Below, piece by piece: positions 43,220 through 52,341 of a stretch of DNA of 64,000 nucleotides; the first letter of the stretch is position 1, and every line of letters begins with the position of its first letter. This DNA comes from Sediminibacterium sp. (GTDB taxonomy: Bacteria; Bacteroidota; Bacteroidia; B-17B0; Aurantibacillaceae). The stretch is from the NCBI GenBank assembly GCA_030054095.1, contig JASGCO010000001.1, forward strand, positions 272,831 to 336,830, read 5' to 3'. The translations under genes and the position numbers were made by a program. The notes under the pieces are model-generated. The model did not search any database. It was not told where the DNA came from and saw only the letters and a program-made list of their open reading frames with translations.

Positions 43220-44881
43220 TTATAAGTTATATGTTTCTTTGTAAACATAAGCCGTATCGTCTATCAGTTTCATGTATTCACTGTAAAGCATAGTGATTCC
43301 TCCCGGTAATTTTATAGCCTTAGTGACATCCACCACATGCTTATCCGATATATGATTCATTACATCCGACAAGGTAACGGATGAAAATGGCGACTTATTT
43401 ATTTTTCTCAGTACTTCTGTTGCATATTCGTAGTCTTCAGGATAATCAATACTTAAATTGACAAACTTGACAAAGTCTCTTTCATCTTTAAATTCAATGC
43501 AGGCCTTTCTGCAATGCTCGTCCTTTAGAACGAACCAGGAAAGATACTCACTTACGGAGGGGTCTTCCATCCGCAAATACAAATCCCATAAATAGCCTGT
43601 TCGGAATAACTCAGCGCTTGTTCCGAAAGGCACATTATTGACACGAACATAATCTACGTCATGGGTTCTGAAAATGGCTACCATTTGATCCATCAACCGG
43701 GGATCTGTAAATGGATTGTCACCTGTTACACGAAATATAGCCGCCGATTTATTTTTTATGGCCACTTCCAATAGGCGATCAATGACACTTTCGGGATGAC
43801 CTGCATACTGAGGTAATCCCTTTTCCTCAAATAAGTCGGACAATGGTGCATCCTCCAGAAGGTAGCTGGTTGCTAATTCGACGTGATTGACTTCTTTACA
43901 ATTTACCTTTAAACGATGATACAGGGCTAGAATGGATTCATGCTCGCCAAATGGCTTGAGAACTTTTAATTTCAGGCGTTTCGATTTTAGTCTGGCAATG
44001 AGTGCTGCTGTGACGTTTTTTTTGTCGAAACCAGCTATTTCATTTTCGATAAAGGTCTTACCTTCATTATCACGCTTAAAAACTCCATTACCAAGATATT
44101 TCTTAAATAAAATATCACGGTAACCTTTTTCCGATTTAACAGGATGCTTCACGCCATTTCCTAAACTCTGTTTGTAATGGCGCAGCGTATTCATCATGAC
44201 AGCAAACTCGTTCTCCTCAAGGGACACCTGATAATCAAACTGACGATCTGCCCTGCTTACTGTAATGTGCTTTTCAAGATAAGCGCAACCGAGACTCATG
44301 GCCATGCAGGGAATGATCTGAGTATCGAGGCTATGGTCGGCAAAACCTACCGGAAGTTGATATCGTTTCAGGTAGTTTATCGCCAGAAGGTTATGTTCAT
44401 TTATTTCTGTGGGGTAGTTACTGAAACCATGGAACAGGCATTCAATTGCATCTCCTAAAACAGACACAGCAAAACCAATCTCATAATCTGTACTGCATTG
44501 TGTTTCCAGAATGACCTTACAATCCCCTTTAGACCTGATATACTCGAGCAAGGGTTTATTGGTTAAATCAGTTCCATGAATTTTTACCAGTCGATAACCA
44601 AAGTTATAAGCCAGGTCGAAAGAAGACTTTTCAAGTGTGCAGGGAATAAGATCTATCTGCAACTCCTTACACCAGTTAAACAATTCATTCCACTGTATTT
44701 TTGTAAACTCGGTATCCTTATACAATTGGTACTTTACATATTCTTTAGTACAAAACTCTTCCACATTCATCATCTGAACGGTAAAATAATCGGCTCCTGC
44801 TTGTTTAGCAGCTGAAGCAAGCTTTTTAAGGTACTCAAAATTTCCCTGATGATTATAGGCACTTTCCGCAATAACTTTCAT
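43220..44881 (-). CDS. NeuB-like synthase fused to SpsF/CMP-sugar cytidylyltransferase-like domain
   Basis: I start at the ATG at 44881 (MKVIAESAYNHQG), since a longer frame adds 33 unrelated residues over the upstream gene. Residues 1 to about 265 are a NeuB barrel: VQMMNVEEF, LIPCTLEKSS, KVILETQCSTD, GFSNYPTEIN, VGFADHSLDTQIIPCMAMSLGCAYLEKHIT. A degenerate linker replaces most of the SAF domain. From about residue 290 a nucleotidyltransferase region appears: ALIARLKSKRL (compare the usual Q-A-R-x-x-S-x-R-L), RVTGDNPFTDP and LSIDYPEDYEYA. Synthesis and CMP activation of a nonulosonic acid in one polypeptide is the inference. Confidence 0.88.
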   Translation of the reverse strand: MKVIAESAYNHQGNFEYLKKLASAAKQAGADYFTVQMMNVEEFCTKEYVKYQLYKDTEFTKIQWNELFNWCKELQIDLIPCTLEKSSFDLAYNFGYRLVKIHGTDLTNKPLLEYIRSKGDCKVILETQCSTDYEIGFAVSVLGDAIECLFHGFSNYPTEINEHNLLAINYLKRYQLPVGFADHSLDTQIIPCMAMSLGCAYLEKHITVSRADRQFDYQVSLEENEFAVMMNTLRHYKQSLGNGVKHPVKSEKGYRDILFKKYLGNGVFKRDNEGKTFIENEIAGFDKKNVTAALIARLKSKRLKLKVLKPFGEHESILALYHRLKVNCKEVNHVELATSYLLEDAPLSDLFEEKGLPQYAGHPESVIDRLLEVAIKNKSAAIFRVTGDNPFTDPRLMDQMVAIFRTHDVDYVRVNNVPFGTSAELFRTGYLWDLYLRMEDPSVSEYLSWFVLKDEHCRKACIEFKDERDFVKFVNLSIDYPEDYEYATEVLRKINKSPFSSVTLSDVMNHISDKHVVDVTKAIKLPGGITMLYSEYMKLIDDTAYVYKETYNL

Positions 44882-44894
44882 AAACAATTCATTT

Positions 44895-45338
44895 TCATAG
44901 TTTAACCTTAAACACCAATTTATGAAGTTGCTTTGTCTCCAGCAATGGCACGTGAGCATCTTCTGGAAAAAAAACAGCAAACATTCCTTCGCTTAATGAA
45001 AACTTTATAAAATCGGTATCTGCAAACAATATATGATCTTCTTTTTCCTGATATATCCCAATGGGGCTGACACAGGATGATAACGGCTTCCAGCCTAACG
45101 TATCTTCACCCTTCATAACAACATGAATATCGACATAGCGGAGGTGCGCTTCAAGTTTATAATCCGATTTTGAATCGCCATTACGCAATACGATCACAAA
45201 AAGATGATCGCCTTGCAGTTCATGCTTTCCATCAGGCAATTCCGCCGCCTGCCCTTGTTTCAAAAACTCAAATACTTTTTCAAATAAGGGATGCAGACAT
45301 TCATAACGGCCAGCCTCGGTAAGCACATCTATAATCAT
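44895..45338 (-). CDS. YhcH/YjgK/YiaL (DUF386) family protein
   Basis: The 147-residue protein is a small cupin-like protein with the family pattern GKHELQGDHLFVIV, LEAHLRYVDIHVVMKGEDTLGW and FAVFFPEDAHVPLL, which includes the metal-binding type His and Glu positions. In other bacteria the family is linked to sialic acid catabolism and may act as a sugar anomerase or isomerase. Its place before the NeuB fusion agrees with a sialic-acid-like sugar. The ATG overlaps the upstream stop as ATGA. Confidence 0.9.
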   Translation of the reverse strand: MIIDVLTEAGRYECLHPLFEKVFEFLKQGQAAELPDGKHELQGDHLFVIVLRNGDSKSDYKLEAHLRYVDIHVVMKGEDTLGWKPLSSCVSPIGIYQEKEDHILFADTDFIKFSLSEGMFAVFFPEDAHVPLLETKQLHKLVFKVKL

Positions 45339-47059
45339 GTTATTATTTTATAAATTAATACTGCCTTTGACACAGGTTTTCCTACCAGCACTTTTTCTAG
45401 TTGCAGACCAAGTTGTCTGGCATTTCCTATTAGGATGGAAGAGATTAGATAGTGACAATTCATTTGCTTCAAATATGTTGTATTAATACTCAATTCAGGC
45501 TCATAAAGCCAACCGTTTTTCACCTCCAACATGTTTCTAAAACTATTAGCCGATTCCAGATAACACCGGGATCCCCAGTTATCGAAATACGCTTTCAATG
45601 CCGGTGATTTCTCCAGCTCACCTTCTATTACTTTTCTGAATTCCGCTTTATAGGTTTTTGGATAATCGCCCTGATAATCATCCAGTACATGTAATCCGAA
45701 GTGCTTAGAGGGCGATGGCGATAAGCCAAAGTGGATCACATTCCCTTTATATTCTCCCAAATAGGAGTTGATTTTTCCGTAAAGATCTTTGTCAAAAAAC
45801 TCACTGTAGGTTACCTTTTGATCATTGCAAATACTGACACCGGTAGTAGTGAAGCCACTTCGGGCATGACTGATATTTCCTCTCCAGATAAATACAAACA
45901 GCAATAACAAAAACAACATAACCAAGGCCTGAATACGGTTGCCAAATGACTTAACCGAAAACAATATGGTAAGTAATAAGGTGATAAAAAACACAGAAGG
46001 CAATATACTGGTAAACCGTTTCATGTTAAACACTTTGGCAAAAGGTAGGCGTTCATAAAATACGGTCATTGCTTTCCAATCCAGAATATTAATACAAAGT
46101 GCCAAAAGAAAACAAACGAGCATTCCGCCAATTGCCAGATTAAGCCATTGATGGGAGATGCGTTTAACGAATTTGTAGTACACCGCCATTCCCATAAACG
46201 GGGAAAGTAAAAACCCCGCGTATGCCGCCGTACTATAATCGCCTGTAAAAAACGTTTTTACGGATGACCCTAACACACCATTTATATTCAACCCGAGTGT
46301 TTTTTCCATGGCATTACGGGAGCTTTCATATTCTGTATTAAAGTAATGGGTGTAAAACAACATATAATCACTGGCAATATAAAGAACTGCTATGTAAACA
46401 CAGGCCAACACCATGCGCCATTTGATGCTGCGGCTTTTGACCGTCAGGTACAACAGCCAGACACCAAGGAATATTAAAAGGTGTACACCCACCAACACAA
46501 AATTAGACCACAGTACGAACAGGGTAAAAATCAGAAAAGATGCCTTTAGTTTCACGCCTTTGTACACATTGATAAATGCCCAGAACAACAATGGCAATCC
46601 GGCTACCGTTAACCCATGAATGATAAAAAATGGCAGACAGGCAAAGAGTACCGATACCATTAGCAGTAATCCGTTGTGATCGTCAGGCACATTCAAATGA
46701 TCTTTTCCTAAACGGTATAAACCAATAGCGGCTAATAGACGCACCAATAAAAACGTTAAAGCATATCCGCCCAGTGAACCAAAGCACCACATCAAAACGG
46801 AAGTGATTTCGGTATTGCGTGGAAAAACACCTCTGGGCAATCCATTCATAATTCCCGGTACCTCTGCAGATGGATTCAGGTCAAATAAATGTCCAGAGCG
46901 TATCAGCACTTCGCGGGTAGTAAAATTACCATCAAATGTATCGTGTACACGAATTTCCTGCCAGGGGGCCGGCATGAAATACAACAGGAACGCGCTAAAC
47001 AACAGTAAAGGCATCCAGCGCGGTAATCTTAAGGATGTTGTATTGGTGTATTGATTCAT
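45335..47059 (-). CDS. Polytopic membrane protein, GT-C-like
   Basis: The 574-residue protein has roughly ten membrane helices in its first 400 residues (LLFSAFLLYFMPAPW, ALTFLLVRLLAAIGLYRLG, GLLLMVSVLFACLPFFII and others) and a soluble C-terminal domain. The first loop contains VHDTFDGNFTTREVLI with acidic residues, the usual place for the catalytic Asp of GT-C glycosyltransferases. This supports a transferase using a lipid-linked sugar, or another role in glycan assembly. No flippase (Wzx) or polymerase (Wzy) was otherwise recognised, so a polymerase-like role is also possible. Confidence 0.75.
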   Translation of the reverse strand: MNQYTNTTSLRLPRWMPLLLFSAFLLYFMPAPWQEIRVHDTFDGNFTTREVLIRSGHLFDLNPSAEVPGIMNGLPRGVFPRNTEITSVLMWCFGSLGGYALTFLLVRLLAAIGLYRLGKDHLNVPDDHNGLLLMVSVLFACLPFFIIHGLTVAGLPLLFWAFINVYKGVKLKASFLIFTLFVLWSNFVLVGVHLLIFLGVWLLYLTVKSRSIKWRMVLACVYIAVLYIASDYMLFYTHYFNTEYESSRNAMEKTLGLNINGVLGSSVKTFFTGDYSTAAYAGFLLSPFMGMAVYYKFVKRISHQWLNLAIGGMLVCFLLALCINILDWKAMTVFYERLPFAKVFNMKRFTSILPSVFFITLLLTILFSVKSFGNRIQALVMLFLLLLFVFIWRGNISHARSGFTTTGVSICNDQKVTYSEFFDKDLYGKINSYLGEYKGNVIHFGLSPSPSKHFGLHVLDDYQGDYPKTYKAEFRKVIEGELEKSPALKAYFDNWGSRCYLESANSFRNMLEVKNGWLYEPELSINTTYLKQMNCHYLISSILIGNARQLGLQLEKVLVGKPVSKAVLIYKIIT

Positions 47060-47068
47060 CTTGTCGTA

Positions 47069-48193
47069 TTAAGCCAATAATGCTTTAACTGTTTCGATCA
47101 CCTTGGCAATTTCCTCTTCCTTCATTGGATAAAACAGAGGAATAACCACACTGTTATCTGAATAATAGTTGGTTGCCGGAAGGGATACATGTTTACACTC
47201 TTCTTTATAAGCTGACTCACGGTGCGCGGTCATGATACCACGACGGGTAGCAACACCTTGCTCCAGCATTTTCTCCATAAACGCGTTGCGGGTTAATTTG
47301 GCTTCATTGGTAAACAATAAAGTATAAGACTGGTAATTGGTAAAATACCCCTCCTCTTCCTTCTGAACACTTACACCTTTTAAATCGGAAAACGCGGCAT
47401 TATATCGTTCCGCTATTTTACGCCGTTCAGCAACAATACTATCAAGTTTTTCCAATTGTTTGATGCCTACAGAGGCTTGTATATCCGTCATACGGTAATT
47501 GTAGCCTATTTCCAAATGGTCTTCAAAAATAATTTTATTGGCTGCATGACGTTCACGGTCGTTAACCGACATGGCATGCTGGCGTAACAATTTAATCCGT
47601 TTATAATAATCCTCATTGTTTGTGGTAATCATACCTCCATCTCCGGTTGTAATTACTTTCCGTGGGTGAAACGAAAAACATACCAGTTCGGAATGCGATC
47701 CGATTCTTTTTCCCTTATACGCAGAACCTGCCGCACAGGCCGCATCTTCAATTAACTTTAATCCCTGCTGCTCACAGAGTAATTTAAACGCGTCAATATC
47801 GGCCGGCATTCCAATCTGATGCACCAGTAAAATGGCTTTGGTATTCAGGGTAATCTTCTTCTTAACGTCTTCTATGTCGAGGTTAAAATGTTCGTCTACT
47901 TCCGCAAAAACCGGTGTAGCACCAACATACTTAATGCTATTGGCCGTTGCTACATAACTCATGCTTGGGCAAATGACTTCGTCTCCTGCTTTTACGCCGG
48001 CTACAATCATAGCTAAATGAAGTGCTGTCGTACAATTCGACAGGGCAACCGCGTATTTGGCACCAGTATATGCCGCGAATTTTTCTTCGAATTCCTGAAC
48101 TTTCGGACCTTGTGTTACCCAGCCCGATAATATTGTATCATAGGCGTACTGCGCTTCGTCGGCAGTTAAATAGGGTTTTGCTATTGCAATCAT
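47069..48193 (-). CDS. DegT/DnrJ/EryC1/StrS aminotransferase
   Basis: The 374-residue protein is a PLP-dependent sugar aminotransferase of the VI-beta type. It starts IAKPYLTADEAQYAYDTILSG. The PLP lysine lies in CFSFHPRKVITTGDGG, and ALSNCTTALHLAM, VICPSMSYVATANSIKYVG, EDAACAAG and IGYNYRMTDIQASVGIKQL complete the family pattern. It converts a 4-keto (or 3-keto) nucleotide sugar to an amino sugar, with the epimerase/dehydratase encoded upstream as a likely supplier. Start and upstream stop overlap (ATGA). Confidence 0.94.
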   Translation of the reverse strand: MIAIAKPYLTADEAQYAYDTILSGWVTQGPKVQEFEEKFAAYTGAKYAVALSNCTTALHLAMIVAGVKAGDEVICPSMSYVATANSIKYVGATPVFAEVDEHFNLDIEDVKKKITLNTKAILLVHQIGMPADIDAFKLLCEQQGLKLIEDAACAAGSAYKGKRIGSHSELVCFSFHPRKVITTGDGGMITTNNEDYYKRIKLLRQHAMSVNDRERHAANKIIFEDHLEIGYNYRMTDIQASVGIKQLEKLDSIVAERRKIAERYNAAFSDLKGVSVQKEEEGYFTNYQSYTLLFTNEAKLTRNAFMEKMLEQGVATRRGIMTAHRESAYKEECKHVSLPATNYYSDNSVVIPLFYPMKEEEIAKVIETVKALLA

Positions 48194-49170
48194 TGTTGTG
48201 TTTGTTTTTGTTTTTCAAAATACCAGTGCGATAGTTCAGACAGCCCCTGCTCTAATGACAAAGATGGCTCATACCCTAAAAGGCGCTTGGCCTTAGAGAT
48301 ATCCGCCAAACGGCGACTAACCGGGTTCACGCTATTCGCTTCCTTATATACAGGTTCCAAGTTAGAAGTATTGACTTTTAACAACGCGTCCAGCATTTGT
48401 TTTAAATTGGTTTCTACCTGATCGCCAACATTAAACGCTTCATCCGTTACATCACTCAATAAAGCCAGCACATTGGCATGCGCCACATCCTTAACATGTA
48501 CAAAATCCATACTATCTGTTCCGTCGCCAAAAATGGCCGGCTGACGGTTATCGCGCACGCAATCCAGCCACTTAATCATCACTTCCGTATATTTCCCGTC
48601 GGTATCCATGCGTGGGCCATACACATTAAAGTAACGTAAAGCCACATAATCCAATCCATACATAAATTTATATGAGCGGAACAATTGTTCACCCCATACT
48701 TTGGCACCGCCATAAAACGTTTGATTATTGTAAGGATTATCTGTTTCAGGTGTTGGAAAATGCTGCGCCAATCCATATACCGAAGCCGTTGATGAATAGA
48801 TGACCTTTTTCACCTTATGCTTCACGCATAAATTTGCCAAATTAAATGTGGCCTGCAACATGACTTCAAATCCCTCTTGTGGATTTGCCGCACAGGCATT
48901 GATACGAAGCGCGGCCATGTGAAATACATAATCGGAACCTGCTACACACTTTTCGAGTAGGGCAGTATCGCGGATATCCCCTTCATGAAATTCTACACGT
49001 GGATCATTGCTATAACTCTCCATGTTGGCATAACTCCCCCGGATGAAATTATCCAGAATAATAATTTTTTTAGGTTCATGCTTTGCCAATAACTCTTCTA
49101 TTACATAAGAGCCAATAAATCCGGCGCCGCCAGTTACAAAAATGGTACTGTCTTTAATTTTATCCATCAT
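48190..49170 (-). CDS. NAD-dependent epimerase/dehydratase (extended SDR)
   Basis: I start at the ATG at 49170 (MMDKIKDSTIFVTGG); a longer frame runs back over the upstream gene without homology. The 326-residue protein has VTGGAGFIGSYVIEEL (NAD binding), DIRDTALLEKC, the active site STASVYG with YGGAK (Tyr and Lys), and LRYFNVYGPRMD. It could be a 4-epimerase or 4,6-dehydratase of UDP- or dTDP-sugars. Position between a GT2 and a DegT aminotransferase suggests that it makes the keto-sugar substrate. Confidence 0.92.
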   Translation of the reverse strand: MMDKIKDSTIFVTGGAGFIGSYVIEELLAKHEPKKIIILDNFIRGSYANMESYSNDPRVEFHEGDIRDTALLEKCVAGSDYVFHMAALRINACAANPQEGFEVMLQATFNLANLCVKHKVKKVIYSSTASVYGLAQHFPTPETDNPYNNQTFYGGAKVWGEQLFRSYKFMYGLDYVALRYFNVYGPRMDTDGKYTEVMIKWLDCVRDNRQPAIFGDGTDSMDFVHVKDVAHANVLALLSDVTDEAFNVGDQVETNLKQMLDALLKVNTSNLEPVYKEANSVNPVSRRLADISKAKRLLGYEPSLSLEQGLSELSHWYFEKQKQTQQ

Positions 49171-49171
49171 T

Positions 49172-50101
49172 TTAATTAAGGTCTGTAATTTCGTCAATAA
49201 TAAATACGGGGCGTTTACGTGAACTATCGAGTGTACGCCAAAGGTATTCGGCAATAATCCCTAAGGAAATATTGGTAATTCCAAAACCGAACATCAGAAT
49301 AGAGATCAACATTGGCCAACCCGATTCCAAATCATTATAGATCAGTTTCCGGATAATCAGATAGGTTGAAAACAATGCGCCCAATATAAAAAGTAGAATT
49401 CCCACCATGGTTACAAAGCGAATGGGCGCGTAGGAAAAAGCAATGAACGAATCAATAAACAACTTTATTTTTTTACTGAGTGTCCATTTCGACTTGCCTT
49501 TATGGCGGGGCAATTTATCGTAATAAATAAAATCCTGCTTAAAGCCAAGGGTAAGGATCTGAAGAAAAATGGACGAATTAGCTTCGATGTGATGATTCAG
49601 TATCCCTGCCACTTTTTTAGAGAAGAAGACGATGTCAAACCCCTTTGCCGGATAAGCCGCAGACACGTATTTTTTCATTAATCCTGAATAGAATGCGGAA
49701 AATGTCCGCTCAGCCAGTCCGTTTTCTGTACTGTTGCGTGTAGCCCACACTATGTCACTTCTGGTTTGCGTTACCGCCTGATACATTTTCGTAATCAGTT
49801 CCAGAGGGTCCTGCAAATCGGCATACATAAAAGTAACATAATCGCCAGAGGCTTGTTGTATCCCTGCACGAAGTGCCGCGTGCGATCCAAAGTTTTTGGA
49901 AAACGAAACCACTTTACAGGTATAGTGCGTGTGTGTTTGTTTTTTTAATAGCGTCACAGAAGCATCGGTGGAACCATCGTTTACAAAAATCACTTCCGCG
50001 GTATATGTCTTCTGTTCTGAAAAGAACGTATTTAAAGCCGCGGTTAAAGCCGGTATATTTTCCTCTTCGTTTAAAAAGGGTATGATGACAGAAATTTTCA
50101 C
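49172..50101 (-). CDS. GT2 glycosyltransferase, DPM1/GtrB-like, with C-terminal membrane helices
   Basis: The 309-residue protein has a GT-A domain: ISVIIPFLNEEENIPAL, VIFVNDGSTDASVTLLKK, and YADLQDPLELITKM (the DxD-like DLQD). Two membrane helices follow near the C-terminus (FVTMVGILLFILGALFSTYLII and GWPMLISILMFGFGITNISLG). This is the layout of enzymes that place a sugar on undecaprenyl phosphate for use by GT-C transferases, which fits the polytopic protein encoded downstream. It ends one base before the epimerase start. Confidence 0.93.
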   Translation of the reverse strand: MKISVIIPFLNEEENIPALTAALNTFFSEQKTYTAEVIFVNDGSTDASVTLLKKQTHTHYTCKVVSFSKNFGSHAALRAGIQQASGDYVTFMYADLQDPLELITKMYQAVTQTRSDIVWATRNSTENGLAERTFSAFYSGLMKKYVSAAYPAKGFDIVFFSKKVAGILNHHIEANSSIFLQILTLGFKQDFIYYDKLPRHKGKSKWTLSKKIKLFIDSFIAFSYAPIRFVTMVGILLFILGALFSTYLIIRKLIYNDLESGWPMLISILMFGFGITNISLGIIAEYLWRTLDSSRKRPVFIIDEITDLN

Positions 50102-50104
50102 GTC

Positions 50105-50737
50105 CTACGTTTTAGTTTGGATAGATTTAGCGGGGTTACCAGCCATTTTACTACCAGAAGGTACCGACCGGATGACATTACTTCCTATTCCGATGAGTGT
50201 ATTATCTCCCACCTCAATCCCGTTAATAATCCGCGTGCCGCTGCCAATATAACAATAACTACCAATACGAGTATTTCCGGCAATGGTCACATTAGACCCC
50301 ACAAGCGTATAATCTCCCACACTGCTATCGTGATGAACAACGGTGTTAGGCAGTACACAAACATGATCACCAATAACAGCGTTTGCGGTTACCACTACGC
50401 CGGCCATAATTAAGGTATTGTATCCAATTTTAGCGAAAGGCGAAACGCTGGCCGAAGGGTGAATCAACGTGATGAAACGTGAGGGTTCTGTATTTACCCC
50501 TGCAATAATTTTATCGCGTACCGTGTAGCTGGCCGGACTCCCCGGCACAGCCAACAATCTGGCTTCAGGGTAATGTTCTAACACTTCTCTTCCAAACACT
50601 GTAAATCCCAAGGGATGTGTTCCTTTTTTTTCAGGAGTATCATCAATAAATCCCATAAACTCATACTGTCCCCTGATGCAATCCAGAGCCTCTAATCCGT
50701 TACCATTAAATGGGAATATGAACAACTTCTCTTTCAC
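50105..50737 (-). CDS. PglD/NeuD-type sugar O/N-acetyltransferase
   Basis: The 210-residue protein has an N-terminal Rossmann-like part (KLFIFPFNGNGLEALDCI, FMGFIDDTPEKKG) and a hexapeptide beta-helix with HPSASVSPFAKIGYNTLIMAGVVV, GDHVCVLPNTVVHHDSSVGDYTLVG and GIGSNVIRSVPSGSKMAGNPAK. The His of VVHHDS is in the usual catalytic place. It acetylates the amino group made by an aminotransferase; the DegT gene three bases upstream is the natural partner. Confidence 0.92.
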   Translation of the reverse strand: MKEKLFIFPFNGNGLEALDCIRGQYEFMGFIDDTPEKKGTHPLGFTVFGREVLEHYPEARLLAVPGSPASYTVRDKIIAGVNTEPSRFITLIHPSASVSPFAKIGYNTLIMAGVVVTANAVIGDHVCVLPNTVVHHDSSVGDYTLVGSNVTIAGNTRIGSYCYIGSGTRIINGIEVGDNTLIGIGSNVIRSVPSGSKMAGNPAKSIQTKT

Positions 50738-50739
50738 TT

Positions 50740-51837
50740 TTAAAACTGATTCACAATGTTGATGACATGATTTACTTGTTCGTCAGTTAATTCGGCATAC
50801 ATTGGTAAACTCACACAATGCGCTGCCAGATACTCCGAATTTGGGAAATCGCCGGTTTTATAGTTCAGATGGGCATAAGCTTTTTGTAAATGACAAGGCA
50901 CCGGGTAATGATACGCCGCATTAATATTGTTATCGGCCAGATGTTTTACAAATGCGTCTTTGTTATCTGTGGTTACAACAAACAGGTGATAGATACCGTC
51001 AGACCATGTTGGTTTCGCCTGCATCTTCACCTTCGGATTATTTATTTCAGACTGATAGCGCGTAGCAATTGCTCTCCTGCGGTTATTCCAACCTTCGAGG
51101 TATTTTAACTTTACACTTAATGAAGCACCTTCTAATCCCCCCATTCGGTAATTGTATCCGATTTCATCGTGATAATAGCGCACTACACTTCCATGATTGC
51201 GGAGCGATTGTAAATGTTTTAAATAGCTTTCGTTATTGGTTGTTAAGCCACCTGCCTCTCCGCAGGCCCCCAAATTTTTACCGGGATAAAAACTATAGCA
51301 GGCCATCTCTCCAAATACACCAACTGTTATTCCTTTGTAACGTGCACCCTGAGCTTGCGCAGCATCTTCCACCAGATAAAGTTTATGTTTATCACAAATA
51401 GCTTTCACCGCTTCCACATCAAATGGCTGGCCATATAAGTGAACACCAATCACTGCCTTTGTTTTGGGTGTAATGGCCGCTTCAATTTTAGTTACATCTA
51501 TTTCCCAGGTATCGGCATCACAATCTACAAATACAGGCGTTGCGCCAGCATGTGATACACCCCAGGCAGTTGCAATAAATGTATTAGCCGGAATAATCAC
51601 TTCATCTCCCACACCAATATTGAGGGCCAGCATCGCCAGATGTAAGGCAATTGTACCATTACTTACGCCTACAGCATGGTTAGATCCAACGTATTTCGCA
51701 AAAGCTTTCTCAAATTCTTCAACAAACGGGCCGCCTGAAAAAGCTGTTTTTTCGTACACTTTTTCAAAGGCTTCAAAAATTTCCTGTTTAATTTGTTTGT
51801 GTTGACCGGATAAGTCCAGGCAATTAATCTTTTCCAT
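50740..51837 (-). CDS. DegT/DnrJ/EryC1/StrS aminotransferase (second copy)
   Basis: The 365-residue protein has FSGGPFVEEFEKAFAKYVG, VGVSNGTIALHLAMLAL, VIIPANTFIATAWGV and the PLP lysine in SFYPGKNLGACGEAGG. EIGYNYRMGGLEGASLSVKL and PVPCHLQKAY are characteristic of the WbpE/WlbC type that makes 3-amino sugars. It is preceded by a WbpD-like acetyltransferase and a Gfo/Idh/MocA dehydrogenase. That trio matches the 2,3-diacetamido-sugar pathway known from Pseudomonas and Bordetella. Confidence 0.95.
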   Translation of the reverse strand: MEKINCLDLSGQHKQIKQEIFEAFEKVYEKTAFSGGPFVEEFEKAFAKYVGSNHAVGVSNGTIALHLAMLALNIGVGDEVIIPANTFIATAWGVSHAGATPVFVDCDADTWEIDVTKIEAAITPKTKAVIGVHLYGQPFDVEAVKAICDKHKLYLVEDAAQAQGARYKGITVGVFGEMACYSFYPGKNLGACGEAGGLTTNNESYLKHLQSLRNHGSVVRYYHDEIGYNYRMGGLEGASLSVKLKYLEGWNNRRRAIATRYQSEINNPKVKMQAKPTWSDGIYHLFVVTTDNKDAFVKHLADNNINAAYHYPVPCHLQKAYAHLNYKTGDFPNSEYLAAHCVSLPMYAELTDEQVNHVINIVNQF

Positions 51838-51841
51838 ATTT

Positions 51842-52333
51842 TTACTTTAAGTATTTAATAATTTTTGCGGGGTTGCCAACAACTACTGCATTAGCGGGAA
51901 CATTCTTCGTAACCACAGCTCCGGCTCCAATTAAAGAATTTTCGCCAATGGTAACACCACACACAATGGTACAATTACTTCCAATCGATGCTCCCTTTTT
52001 AACAAAAGTTTCTACTAAGGTCCAATCCTCTTCTGTTTGTGGTGATCCATCAGGTCGGGTAGCCCGCGGAAATAAATCGTTTGTAAACATGACCCCATGC
52101 CCGATAAAACAGTTATCTTCTATATGAACGCCTTCACAAATAAAAGTATGCGATGATATTTTACAATTCTTGCCTATTGTGGCCCCTTTTTGAATTTCTA
52201 CAAAAGCGCCTACTTTACTATTATCATCTATACTACAGCCATACGCGTTTACAAAATTAAAAATCCGTACCCCCTGACCTACTTTTACATTCACCAGGCT
52301 TTTGCGTGGCTCGTCTATGTTTAGTATTTCCAT
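51842..52333 (-). CDS. WbpD/WlbB-like N-acetyltransferase (hexapeptide)
   Basis: The 163-residue protein is nearly all left-handed beta-helix: RIFNFVNAYGCSIDDNSKVGAFVEIQKGATIGKNCKI, SSHTFICEGVHIED, HGVMFTNDLFPRATRPDGS, and GAVVTKNVPANAVVVGNPAK. The VMFTNDLFPRA segment is typical of enzymes acetylating the 3-amino group of UDP-2,3-diamino sugars. It lies four bases after the aminotransferase start and eight bases from the dehydrogenase gene, so the trio forms one pathway. Confidence 0.93.
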   Translation of the reverse strand: MEILNIDEPRKSLVNVKVGQGVRIFNFVNAYGCSIDDNSKVGAFVEIQKGATIGKNCKISSHTFICEGVHIEDNCFIGHGVMFTNDLFPRATRPDGSPQTEEDWTLVETFVKKGASIGSNCTIVCGVTIGENSLIGAGAVVTKNVPANAVVVGNPAKIIKYLK

Positions 52334-52341
52334 ATCTTATT

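Noticed and set aside
44882-44980. A longer N-terminus for the NeuB fusion starting at 44980.
   Set aside because: The extra 33 residues overlap the YhcH gene and are unlike any NeuB; the family start begins with MKVIAES.
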